13,515 nucleotides of DNA from a bacterium (GTDB taxonomy: Bacteria; UBA9089; UBA9088; JAGUXG01). Every line of letters starts with the position of its first letter. The stretch's first letter is position 1. The notes beneath the pieces are model-generated. The model was not told where the DNA came from and did no database searches. It worked only from the letters and a program-made list of their open reading frames with translations. The position numbers were made by a program, and so were the translations under genes. The stretch spans positions 1-13,515 of the forward strand of contig JAGUXG010000118.1 of assembly GCA_020061965.1 (NCBI GenBank). Direction: 5' to 3'. Shown here piece after piece: positions 1-5,761 of the stretch.

Positions 1-38
1 AAGATTTTTTCATAATATTTTTGAAGATTTTTTCTTTT

Positions 39-97
39 ATTTCCCATTTTCCTCTCAATTTGTTAAACTTTATCAAGGGGTGCGGAAAATGGGAAAT
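39..97. repeat. 14-bp perfect inverted repeat downstream of the XRE gene
   Basis: ATTTCCCATTTTCC (39-52) is the exact reverse complement of 84-97, with a 31-nt spacer. It lies just past the stop of the minus-strand regulator gene. Neither strand has a clean T-run after the second arm, so it is not a standard intrinsic terminator. It could be a weak terminator, an mRNA 3'-end stabiliser, or the edge of a mobile element cut off by the window. An 11-nt direct repeat (AAGATTTTTTC at 1-11 and 24-34) lies to its left. No gene is supported in 1-109. Confidence 0.55.
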
Positions 98-109
98 TAG
101 ATAAATCTT

Positions 110-439
110 TTAATCAATTCTTAAAAATACCTTGGTAAGTTTTAGGATAGAGTTATAATCCTCTATACTACGATCTTTTAAGACAAAAAATATCTCTTGA
201 AAAATTGAATCTTTGTCAGCATCTACCTTTGAAGGTGGAAGGAGTTTGTCGATCGTAACATCAAGAGCAAATGCGATTCTCTCGAGAGCAGAAAGAGAGG
301 GTTTTCTAAAACCCCTTTCGATAGAACTTATTGACTTGGGGGTCAGATCAGACTTTTCTGCTAAATCTGTCTGGGTAAAGTTCTTTGCTCTTCTCAAGGT
401 ACAAATTCTTCTGCCTAATCGAATAGCAAGATTTGACAT
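110..439 (-). CDS. XRE-family helix-turn-helix transcriptional regulator
   Basis: A 109-residue DNA-binding protein. Residues 8-66 form a Cro/C1-type helix-turn-helix: the first helix ends near RRAKNFTQ, QTDLAEKSDLTPKSISSIERG gives the turn and recognition helix, and KPSLSALERIAFALDVTIDKLL is the typical closing part. Residues 67-109 are a short charged tail with no recognisable ligand domain. I chose the ATG at 437-439 because it gives the normal family N-terminus and has AAGGA a few bases upstream; the frame is open further upstream to about 592, but that would cross the neighbouring gene's promoter and start. It is transcribed away from the radical SAM gene at 570. A dyad in the shared gap suggests that it controls the divergent operon and perhaps itself. 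That role is inferred from position. Confidence 0.88.
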   Translation of the reverse strand: MSNLAIRLGRRICTLRRAKNFTQTDLAEKSDLTPKSISSIERGFRKPSLSALERIAFALDVTIDKLLPPSKVDADKDSIFQEIFFVLKDRSIEDYNSILKLTKVFLRID

Positions 440-458
440 AACATTTCCTTTTTCAGAT

Positions 459-487
459 ATTATATATTTAGGGTTTTTTAAAAGGAA
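459..487 (-). promoter_or_regulatory. Candidate promoter of the XRE regulator gene
   Basis: On the minus strand there is a perfect -10 hexamer TATAAT (plus-strand 459-464) and, 17 nt upstream, a poor -35 match TTCCTT (482-487). The predicted start, near 452, would leave a leader of about 13 nt carrying the AAGGA ribosome binding site. The weak -35 suggests modest or regulated expression. This rests on motif matching only. Confidence 0.45.
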
Positions 488-496
488 GGAGCGAGA

Positions 497-523
497 AGAA
501 GATTTTTGTTGACAAAGTCTTCT
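497..523. promoter_or_regulatory. Interrupted inverted repeat, likely operator for the XRE regulator
   Basis: AGAAGA-TT-TTTGT (497-509) faces ACAAA-G-TCTTCT (512-523) across a 2-nt centre; the outer arms extend one more base pair (496 with 524). The right half covers the -35 box TTGACA (509-514) of the plus-strand promoter. A dimeric XRE protein bound here would block RNA polymerase. The two halves differ by one base in the inner gap, so the symmetry is imperfect. Its function is inferred from position and symmetry. Confidence 0.5.
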
Positions 524-537
524 TTTAGTAGTATATT
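509..537 (+). promoter_or_regulatory. Sigma-70 promoter for the radical SAM / RiPP genes
   Basis: TTGACA (509-514), a 17-nt spacer and TATATT (532-537): a perfect -35, optimal spacing and a five-of-six -10. Transcription would start near 544, about 26 nt before the ATG at 570, leaving room for the AAGGGAG ribosome binding site at 556-562. It is the best promoter I see in the window and may drive the whole plus-strand series, because I find no equally good one further down. Confidence 0.75.
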
Positions 538-569
538 TGAAGAAAATAAGTTCATAAGGGAGACGATTT

Positions 570-2069
570 ATGGATGATATACATCTATGCATTCCACCAA
601 TCTCTTTTAGTTCTTACCCTCTTGTTACTGTTCCACTTCTTGCCTCTATCTGCAATCAGAAGGGTTACTCGGTTTCAGTTGGTGATGCCAATATTGAGTT
701 CTTGAATTTCTTCCTTAATGAGAAAAAAGAAACAATACAAGAAGAATTGAAATCAGGAAAATATGATGATTTCAAATTTTACGAAGTTGTAAACAGATAT
801 TTTGATCTTTCCCTTGCTACAGAAAGAAATTACCCACCTAATGATATTCATCGTGCAGAAATTACATATTCCTTGTTGCTCCATTCCAAGTTCACAGAAG
901 ACTGGGTGAATAGGTTTAGGAAATACCCCTCTAAGATTCTTGGATTCAGCATAACCTCTTTTTTGTCAGGTAAATGGGCTATAGAAGCAGCAAAGAGAAT
1001 AAAGGATCTGAAGAAGAATATTTTTATAGTGCTGGGTGGTGCATTTTTTAAAGATAAGGAGACAGCTTATGAAATCATATCCAATTTCTCCTGGATCGAT
1101 GCAATAGTTATTGGAGAAGGTGAAGATAGTCTGATAGAGATATTAGAGAAATACAACGGAATCGCAGATGACCTTAAAAATGTAAAGGGAATAGTGATTA
1201 GACTACAAAATGGTGAAATAAAAATCAACGAATCAAGACCCCCATTAATGGACCTCGACCGGCTTCCTTTTCCTGATTATTCTTATCTCTCTATTGATCA
1301 ATACATTAACTTTAGAATCAACACTCGAATGTTACCAATATTTGGAAGTAGAGGGTGCATTGGTAGATGTTCATTTTGCGGAGAAAAGGATATTTATAGG
1401 GCAAGATCACCTGAAAACATTATAAGAGAGATGAAATATCAAGCCAAGGAATATAAGATAAAGATATTCAGATTCTGTGATAATCTTCTAAATGCTGACA
1501 TAGAATGGTTAGAAAGATTGAGCGATCTTCTGATTGGCGAAAATCTTGATATAATATGGGGAGGAAATGCGAGGATAAATATTAAGATGACATCTTCTCT
1601 TTTGAAAAAGATGTATCAATCTGGATGTCGGTTTCTTTGGTATGGGATTGAATCGGCATCTCCCCGGATACTCAAAATAATGAGAAAAGATATCAATATT
1701 GAGGAAGCATCCGAGGTTCTAAAGACAACAAAAGAGGCGGGTATATTTACTCTAACCTTTTGGATTGCAAATTTTCCTCAAGAGACATGGGAAGATGCTA
1801 AAAAAACAGCAGATTTTCTTAAGAAGAACTGTAAGTACATTGATTCTGCGAGATTTGCAACATATATACTTACTAAGGATTCACATATGTATCAGAATCC
1901 AGGTAAATATGGATTGATCATTAAGCAGACTAATGATACTACAGATCTTGATTGGGAAGTGACTGATACAGTAGATTCTTTTCGGTTTTTACAAAGGATA
2001 GCCAAAAAACAAGTGGGTCGCACCCAGTCTATATTTTTAGAGCCTTATAAATTTCTTGGTCGAATATAA
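570..2069 (+). CDS. B12-binding-domain radical SAM protein
   Basis: A 499-residue radical SAM enzyme of the cobalamin-binding (BchE/P-methylase-like) architecture. Residues 1-190 form a Rossmann-like B12-binding domain, with CIPPISFSSYPLVTVPLLAS at the start, GGAFF near 156-160 and IGEGEDSLIEIL near 181-192, which is typical of the family. The 4Fe-4S motif CIGRCSFC places Cys263, Cys267 and Cys270 at the core of the SAM domain; FCDNLL and YGIESASPRIL further on are also characteristic. The DxHxxG motif for base-off cobalamin is not evident, as in many family members. The start has AAGGGAG 7 nt upstream. Members methylate or rearrange varied substrates, so the substrate cannot be read from sequence. 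Its position after the regulated promoter and upstream of a RiPP precursor suggests a second peptide-modifying step, but this is inference; a role unrelated to the peptide is possible. Confidence 0.85.
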   Translation: MDDIHLCIPPISFSSYPLVTVPLLASICNQKGYSVSVGDANIEFLNFFLNEKKETIQEELKSGKYDDFKFYEVVNRYFDLSLATERNYPPNDIHRAEITYSLLLHSKFTEDWVNRFRKYPSKILGFSITSFLSGKWAIEAAKRIKDLKKNIFIVLGGAFFKDKETAYEIISNFSWIDAIVIGEGEDSLIEILEKYNGIADDLKNVKGIVIRLQNGEIKINESRPPLMDLDRLPFPDYSYLSIDQYINFRINTRMLPIFGSRGCIGRCSFCGEKDIYRARSPENIIREMKYQAKEYKIKIFRFCDNLLNADIEWLERLSDLLIGENLDIIWGGNARINIKMTSSLLKKMYQSGCRFLWYGIESASPRILKIMRKDINIEEASEVLKTTKEAGIFTLTFWIANFPQETWEDAKKTADFLKKNCKYIDSARFATYILTKDSHMYQNPGKYGLIIKQTNDTTDLDWEVTDTVDSFRFLQRIAKKQVGRTQSIFLEPYKFLGRI

Positions 2070-2077
2070 ATATATCA

Positions 2078-3034
2078 ATGAATAAAATCTGCAGATTAAC
2101 AATCTTTCTGGCATTTTTATTTCTTGCCTCAAATCTTGTTGCTAAAGAAAAGGGGTTTACTGCTTTCTATACAGAACATGCTACTATTTTCTATCAAGAC
2201 GGTGTAAGCAAGGATAGAGCCTGTGAGGTTGGAAGAGACTTTGAGATAGCCTATAAAGTAGTGGGAAAAGATTTGGGTTATCCCAAAAAGAAGCCCAGAT
2301 TTTATCTTTATAATTCTGGTAAGGATATGAATGATGACCTGATCAATAATTGGGGGCATGGAAATTCGGCAATAACAAAATATCGTCTAATCCCACAGAT
2401 GAACTGGGACTATATAGCCTGGATTCCTCCTAATGGAGGGATAGATCTTGTTGCCCATGAATATAGTCATCGGATCATGCGGCAGATTGCCGATTTAGAC
2501 TTCCTGAAGAAAAGTATGTGGTTTAACGAAGGCGTGGCAGAATATACAGGATTGAAGGCATTGGCAGTAAAAGATACAGGATCAGCGTCTTCCAAAGAGA
2601 AAGAATGGTTAAAAAATGTAATCTCTGCTTATAGAGATAACAACTTAATTCCTTTTAAAGAAATGATGACAGATGATCAATGGATGCGTTTCTTTGAGGC
2701 TACCCCTTCATCTGGGCTCAATTATAGTCAAGATCAATGGAATCATTTTTTTCAAACAGGATCTTTGCCTGGGCTCAATTACAATCAATCTGCTGTGGCT
2801 GTCTCTTTTATTATCAACCAATATGGGTTTGATAAAGTAAAGAAGGTACTCAAAATGGTTGGTAAAGGTAAGCCTTTCCCTGAGGCATTTCAGAAGGTTT
2901 ATGGTTTTTCCCAGGAAGAATTTGAAGCCCAATTTAAGGCTTATTTAGCTGGCTTGGATATGAAAAAGATAGAGGCTACATCAACACTAATATTGGTATT
3001 CACTGTAACCACACCAGTTTGTCAGTTCAACTGA
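2078..3034 (+). CDS. Exported gluzincin-like zinc metallopeptidase
   Basis: A 318-residue protein with an N-terminal signal peptide: MNKICR, a hydrophobic stretch at about 7-21, then a possible cut after LVA near 22. The zinc motif HEYSH is at 127-131, and WFNEGVAEY (148-156) supplies Glu151 as the likely third ligand; this is the usual arrangement of MA-clan (gluzincin) peptidases. Residues 200-237 hold two adjacent copies of a 19-residue unit. The part near 270-295 (AFQKVYGFSQEEFEAQFKAYL) resembles the usual end of such proteins; the last 25 or so residues look unusual and may come from a frame change. It starts 8 nt after the radical SAM gene, with no clear Shine-Dalgarno site, so translation may be coupled. 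It probably acts in the periplasm or at the membrane. It could process or degrade the exported peptide, but the substrate is unknown. Confidence 0.78.
   Translation: MNKICRLTIFLAFLFLASNLVAKEKGFTAFYTEHATIFYQDGVSKDRACEVGRDFEIAYKVVGKDLGYPKKKPRFYLYNSGKDMNDDLINNWGHGNSAITKYRLIPQMNWDYIAWIPPNGGIDLVAHEYSHRIMRQIADLDFLKKSMWFNEGVAEYTGLKALAVKDTGSASSKEKEWLKNVISAYRDNNLIPFKEMMTDDQWMRFFEATPSSGLNYSQDQWNHFFQTGSLPGLNYNQSAVAVSFIINQYGFDKVKKVLKMVGKGKPFPEAFQKVYGFSQEEFEAQFKAYLAGLDMKKIEATSTLILVFTVTTPVCQFN
2675..2788 (+). repeat. Two adjacent 57-nt copies inside the metallopeptidase gene
   Basis: Units 2675-2731 and 2732-2788 both start GATCAATGG and share CTGGGCTCAATTA in the middle. They encode DQWMRFFEATPSSGLNYSQ and DQWNHFFQTGSLPGLNYNQ. 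The copies are in frame and diverged, so the duplication is not recent and the protein tolerates it. It sits between the catalytic part and the C-terminal helices. Confidence 0.85.
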
Positions 3035-3125
3035 AGAAATAAAAGGATCTGCAAGGAGAATCATAATCGGTCTTGTGGTTGGTGCTATCTTGATAAGTAT
3101 AATTTTCTTTTGGCTCAGGCGATAG
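3009..3125 (+). pseudogene. Out-of-frame membrane-anchor-like segment after the peptidase
   Basis: In the +1 frame relative to the peptidase, an open stretch runs from just after a stop at 3006-3008 to TAG at 3123-3125. It encodes a hydrophilic lead-in followed by RR, the membrane-helix-like IIIGLVVGAILISIIFFWL and a closing RR. It has no credible start codon or ribosome binding site of its own. Its make-up is that of a C-terminal transmembrane anchor, while the peptidase's own last residues (TPVCQFN) look arbitrary. One reading is that the peptidase once ended in this anchor and a frame-changing indel near 2970-3010 cut it off; stops at 2991-2993 and 3006-3008 in this frame place the change close to there or imply more than one mutation. 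It could also be a sequencing error or chance. Confidence 0.4.
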
Positions 3126-3136
3126 AACTAAATCAT

Positions 3137-3155
3137 CCTCTCCAACAAGGAGAGG
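3137..3155 (+). promoter_or_regulatory. RNA hairpin in the leader of the precursor gene
   Basis: CCTCTCC (3137-3143), a 5-nt loop AACAA and GGAGAGG (3149-3155) form a perfect 7-bp stem. No T-run follows, so it is not an intrinsic terminator. It lies 20 nt before the strong ribosome binding site of the peptide gene and could mark an mRNA processing or stabilising point that raises precursor mRNA over the upstream genes. The role is inferred. Confidence 0.45.
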
Positions 3156-3174
3156 TTCATATAATTCTATCAAC

Positions 3175-3182
3175 AGGAGGTG
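3175..3182 (+). promoter_or_regulatory. Strong Shine-Dalgarno site that fixes the precursor start
   Basis: AGGAGGTG is a full anti-16S match ending 6 nt before ATG 3189. The in-frame GTG at 3180 overlaps this site and so cannot be the start. This sets the peptide at 57 residues and implies strong translation, as expected for a RiPP precursor. Confidence 0.85.
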
Positions 3183-3188
3183 AGAAAA

Positions 3189-3362
3189 ATGGGTAAGGAA
3201 AAGAGAGAGTATGTGCCACCAAGAATAGTGGCGACTGAAGTGGATGAGATGGAGGCAAACGCCTCTGACTGCAAGGATTGTAGTTGTAAAGATTGTAACT
3301 GTACGTGTCGGAAGTGTACTTCAGGTTCAATACACATATTACCATGGAAATTTTGGAGGTAA
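3189..3362 (+). CDS. Cys-rich RiPP precursor peptide (candidate)
   Basis: A 57-residue peptide. Residues 1-25 are a charged leader with EYVPPRIVATEVDEMEANA, similar in style to leaders of radical-SAM-modified peptides (aromatic-x-x-P, aliphatic, acidic helix). It has no hydrophobic secretion segment. From residue 26 the core begins with SDC and has seven cysteines at 28, 31, 33, 36, 38, 40 and 43, including two tandem C-K-D-C-S/N units (3270-3284 and 3285-3299). The tail SGSIHILPWKFWR is aromatic and basic. The motif A23-N-A25 before Ser26 meets the -3/-1 Ala rule of signal peptidase I. The gene lies just upstream of a SPASM radical SAM enzyme and a PqqD-like fusion. Thioether crosslinks (sacti- or ranthipeptide type) are the likely modification by analogy; a metal-binding peptide is an alternative. 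It matches no named family that I can recognise with certainty. Confidence 0.85.
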   Translation: MGKEKREYVPPRIVATEVDEMEANASDCKDCSCKDCNCTCRKCTSGSIHILPWKFWR

Positions 3363-3378
3363 GGTAAGGAGGAAAAAG

Positions 3379-3426
3379 ATGTTGGGAGAAAGGGTTTATC
3401 TACAAAATAGCCCTTTCTCCCTCTAA
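3379..3426 (+). CDS. Putative 15-residue leader peptide ORF upstream of the maturase
   Basis: ATG 3379 follows AAGGAGG (3366-3372) by 6 nt, a ribosome binding site as good as any in the window. The frame encodes MLGERVYLQNSPFSL and stops at TAA 3424-3426, 20 nt before the maturase ATG. The ORF spans the first hairpin (3384-3421) and ends in the left arm of the second (3414-3443), which hides the maturase ribosome binding site. A ribosome translating it would open the first hairpin and, on ending, cover the second hairpin's left arm and so free the maturase site. A role in coupling or tuning the precursor-to-maturase ratio is inferred; no function of the peptide itself is apparent. Confidence 0.5.
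   Translation: MLGERVYLQNSPFSL
3384..3421 (+). promoter_or_regulatory. Hairpin A between precursor and maturase
   Basis: GGGAGAAAGGG (3384-3394) and CCCTTTCTCCC (3411-3421) form a perfect 11-bp stem with a 16-nt loop. No T-run follows (TCTAAAAATT), so it is at best a poor terminator. It may protect the 3' end of a precursor-only mRNA or slow polymerase, which would leave more precursor than maturase. Its right arm is shared with hairpin B, so the two cannot form together. Confidence 0.7.
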
Positions 3427-3443
3427 AAATTAAGAGGGAGGAA
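3414..3443 (+). promoter_or_regulatory. Hairpin B, sequesters the maturase ribosome binding site
   Basis: CTCCCTCT (3417-3424) pairs perfectly with AGAGGGAG (3433-3440) across an 8-nt AAAAATTA loop; a G-U and two A-U pairs extend it to 3414/3443. The right arm contains the whole Shine-Dalgarno site GAGGGAGG (3434-3441) of the gene at 3447. Formation would block maturase translation. It competes with hairpin A for 3414-3421. Confidence 0.6.
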
Positions 3444-3446
3444 AAA

Positions 3447-4991
3447 ATGGAACAAATAATGGTCGAAGAATTGGAAACGATAGAAGATGCAGTTTTGCGA
3501 CAGACAAAAATGTTCTTTCATTCAGAAAGGCAGGATATTCATGCCCTTTATCATTCATATTCGATGAAAATGATTTTTTTAAACAAGGAGGGTTATACCA
3601 TTTTTGAGCTCTTTAAGAACTCAAAGAGAATTAAGAATGTTCTTTATGAATATCAAAATAGCCTGGACAGAAAGGATCAAAAGATATTTTTGGAGCATCT
3701 GTCTGATACCATAGAGATTATCAGACAACTTTCTAAGGGAGGGTTTCTTTTAAAAGAAGAATTTGATGAAAGCATCTTTCTAAAAGAGATTCAAGAAGAA
3801 TCAGTTTTTGAACCAAGGATAGATGGGATGTATATCCTTCCAACCCTTGCCTGTAATTTCTCTTGTAAATATTGCGATATAATCCAGGGAGATTTAAGAA
3901 AAGATCATCATCGCAGAATGGAGAAGATGAGTAAAGAAACAATGAAAAAAGGGATAGACCTTTTTATAAATAATGTAAGCAAGACAAGGGATATAAAGAA
4001 ATGGATAATATTTTATGGCGGAGAACCACTTTTGTATCCTGATCTGGTAAAATTTGGTGTAGAGTATCTACGAAAAGAAGAAATATTATTTGCCTTTGGT
4101 AAGAGAGGAGTAGATATCAGTCTACTCACAAATGGTTCGTTGATTGAGGATGATATGATCAAGTTTTTCAAAGATTTTAATGTGGGTGTTGGTATCTCTT
4201 TAGATGGTCGAGAGGCAGATAATGATAAGATGAGACAGTATCCTGATGGAAAGGGGACATTTAAAGATGCAGTAAGGGGCTTGAAGATTCTTCAAAAACA
4301 TTCATTGAATCCCGGTATCTCTTTTACTATTGGAACACACAACCTTAATGAACTTGAGGAGAATACCAGATTTCTTGTGGAAGAACTTGGAGTGAAGTCC
4401 GTGAACTATAATATTCTGAATGAGATTGAGGTAGCCAAAAATCCAGCTTTTGTGGAGGCAAAACTGGCTATAGATAAGATAATCAATGTCTCTCATTATT
4501 TAGAAGAGAAGGATAGTTATGAGGATAGGATAGCGCGGAGATGGCCCTCATTTATTGAAAAAAATTACTATTTCAATGATTGCGCTGGCTGTGGTGGTCA
4601 GATCGTTCTTTTACCCGATAGGCATATTGGTCCCTGTCATGTTTTTTCTGGCTCAAAAAGATATTTCATCCCCTTGAAAGAAGATATTGATTTTAGGAAT
4701 GAACCAATTTGGAAAGAATGGGCAAGACGCTCACCTTTCAATACGCCTCAATGCTATAATTGCAATCTTATTTCGATATGTGGTGGTGGCTGTCCATATA
4801 GGGGTTATTGTAGAAAAGGTTCTATCTGGGAGATAGACGAGGATATGTGTCGTGATTCTGTCTCAAAGATATTAGAGTTGTATATCTGGAAGGCTTATGA
4901 GAAAAGGAAAGAGATTTTCGAAGATACCCTCAACGAGAAAGAAGCTTATAAAAAGAAGCTTTTTCCTATTCCTGTTTTGAAATGGGTATAA
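3447..4991 (+). CDS. SPASM-domain radical SAM peptide maturase with N-terminal RRE-like region
   Basis: A 514-residue enzyme predicted to install crosslinks in the neighbouring Cys-rich peptide. Residues 25-105 look like a PqqD-like recognition element (MIFLNKEGYTIFELF, helices, then LSKGGFLL). The radical SAM motif is C136-NFS-C140-KY-C143, with GGEP at 191-194 and SLDG at 251-254. The SPASM region has Cys379, 382, 397, 436, 439, 445, 449, 455 and 468 (including CYNCNLISICGGGC), enough for two auxiliary 4Fe-4S clusters. This arrangement matches thioether-forming maturases of the CteB/SkfB kind, though related enzymes make other bonds. The start has GAGGGAGG 5 nt upstream; that site lies in a hairpin. 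The end overlaps the next gene by 10 nt, which suggests coupled translation. The enzyme class is clear; the substrate is inferred from adjacency. Confidence 0.92.
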   Translation: MEQIMVEELETIEDAVLRQTKMFFHSERQDIHALYHSYSMKMIFLNKEGYTIFELFKNSKRIKNVLYEYQNSLDRKDQKIFLEHLSDTIEIIRQLSKGGFLLKEEFDESIFLKEIQEESVFEPRIDGMYILPTLACNFSCKYCDIIQGDLRKDHHRRMEKMSKETMKKGIDLFINNVSKTRDIKKWIIFYGGEPLLYPDLVKFGVEYLRKEEILFAFGKRGVDISLLTNGSLIEDDMIKFFKDFNVGVGISLDGREADNDKMRQYPDGKGTFKDAVRGLKILQKHSLNPGISFTIGTHNLNELEENTRFLVEELGVKSVNYNILNEIEVAKNPAFVEAKLAIDKIINVSHYLEEKDSYEDRIARRWPSFIEKNYYFNDCAGCGGQIVLLPDRHIGPCHVFSGSKRYFIPLKEDIDFRNEPIWKEWARRSPFNTPQCYNCNLISICGGGCPYRGYCRKGSIWEIDEDMCRDSVSKILELYIWKAYEKRKEIFEDTLNEKEAYKKKLFPIPVLKWV

Positions 4992-5761
4992 GAAGATTAG
5001 AAGCCTCCTTGAAAAAAAATTCACCTATTATTCTTAAGGTGAGGGGTAATAGTATGTCTCCTCTGATGGAAGAGGGAGATAGGGCTGTAGCAATACCAGT
5101 AAATTTAGAGAAAATCTCAGAGGGAGATATTGTTCTTTGTCAAATTAATGATGAAATGGTTGTCCATCGAGTTATCTCTCTATATAGAGAGAATGGCAAA
5201 GATAAAGTTCTCACTAAAGGAGATGCGAATAAAAAAGCAGACTCTTTCAGCCAGAAAATCTTTGCCAAAATAGTAGCCATCAAGAAAGATGGAGGATGGG
5301 TTTTTGTAGATAGTGAGTGGTGGAATCTTCTTAATAAAATGATAGCATTTTGTTCCTCAAAGAATGGGAATAAAATATTTAATTTGGTCTTAAGGGTTAC
5401 AGTGAAGATAAGTGCAGGTTTTGTAAAGATAAGGAAGATTCAAGATATTTTTTTGCAAGGAGCAAAAAAATATAGAGAAGATAAAAAGATTGATAAGAAT
5501 TCATATATTACCCAAAAGCGGCAGGTCTTTTTAAGGAATATTGATAGAAATAATCTCATACTTACGGCTGATTCCCCTTTCATTTATACTCTCAATCCTA
5601 CAGGAGCAAAAATATACAGTGCGATTGAAAAGAGGATAAGAATAAGAGAAGTGATTGCTGAAACAATAGAAGATATCAAAGGGAAAGAAGGCGATATAAT
5701 AGAATTCTTAAAGGAATTGAAAAAACACGGTTTGATTGAGGTGGAGGAAAAAGATGGTTGA
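4982..5761 (+). CDS. Signal-peptidase-like S26 domain fused to PqqD-like peptide-binding domain
   Basis: A 259-residue fusion. Residues 15-105 are an S24/S26 peptidase domain: GNSMSPLMEEGD supplies the nucleophile Ser24, EGDIV follows at 47-51, VVHRVI supplies His62 where classical type I enzymes have Lys, and TKGDANKKAD (78-87) gives Asp81. This Ser-His-Asp pattern is that of the SipW/Sec11 subfamily. The usual N-terminal membrane helix is absent; only residues 115-150 are moderately hydrophobic, so the protein may be cytosolic or peripheral. Residues 175-255 are PqqD-like (FLRNIDRNNLILTADSPF, NPTGAKIYSAIE, LKELKKHGLIEVEE). The likely role is leader binding plus leader cleavage, and the precursor has a matching A-N-A|S site. 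This is inference. It could instead be only a chaperone with an inactive protease-like part, though the catalytic residues appear intact. Confidence 0.85.
   Translation: MGIRRLEASLKKNSPIILKVRGNSMSPLMEEGDRAVAIPVNLEKISEGDIVLCQINDEMVVHRVISLYRENGKDKVLTKGDANKKADSFSQKIFAKIVAIKKDGGWVFVDSEWWNLLNKMIAFCSSKNGNKIFNLVLRVTVKISAGFVKIRKIQDIFLQGAKKYREDKKIDKNSYITQKRQVFLRNIDRNNLILTADSPFIYTLNPTGAKIYSAIEKRIRIREVIAETIEDIKGKEGDIIEFLKELKKHGLIEVEEKDG

Noticed and set aside
2..100. Open frame running in from the left edge to TAG at 98-100
   Set aside because: Only 32 codons, low complexity (Phe-rich), and it runs through the inverted repeat; coding cannot be supported.
3160..3165. TATAAT just upstream of the precursor as a separate promoter
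   Set aside because: No acceptable -35 at 16-18 nt, and the start would fall at the ribosome binding site. An internal promoter remains possible but is unsupported.
3180..3188. GTG at 3180 as the start of the precursor, adding MRK
   Set aside because: It overlaps the AGGAGG site itself; ATG 3189 has ideal spacing.
3270..3299. 15-nt repeats in the precursor as a CRISPR or microsatellite
   Set aside because: Only two units, in frame, encoding the Cys core; no spacer structure.
3384..3438. Hairpin A as a classical Rho-independent terminator
   Set aside because: The stem is strong but it is followed by TCTAAAAATT, not a T-run; it is listed as a regulatory RNA structure instead.
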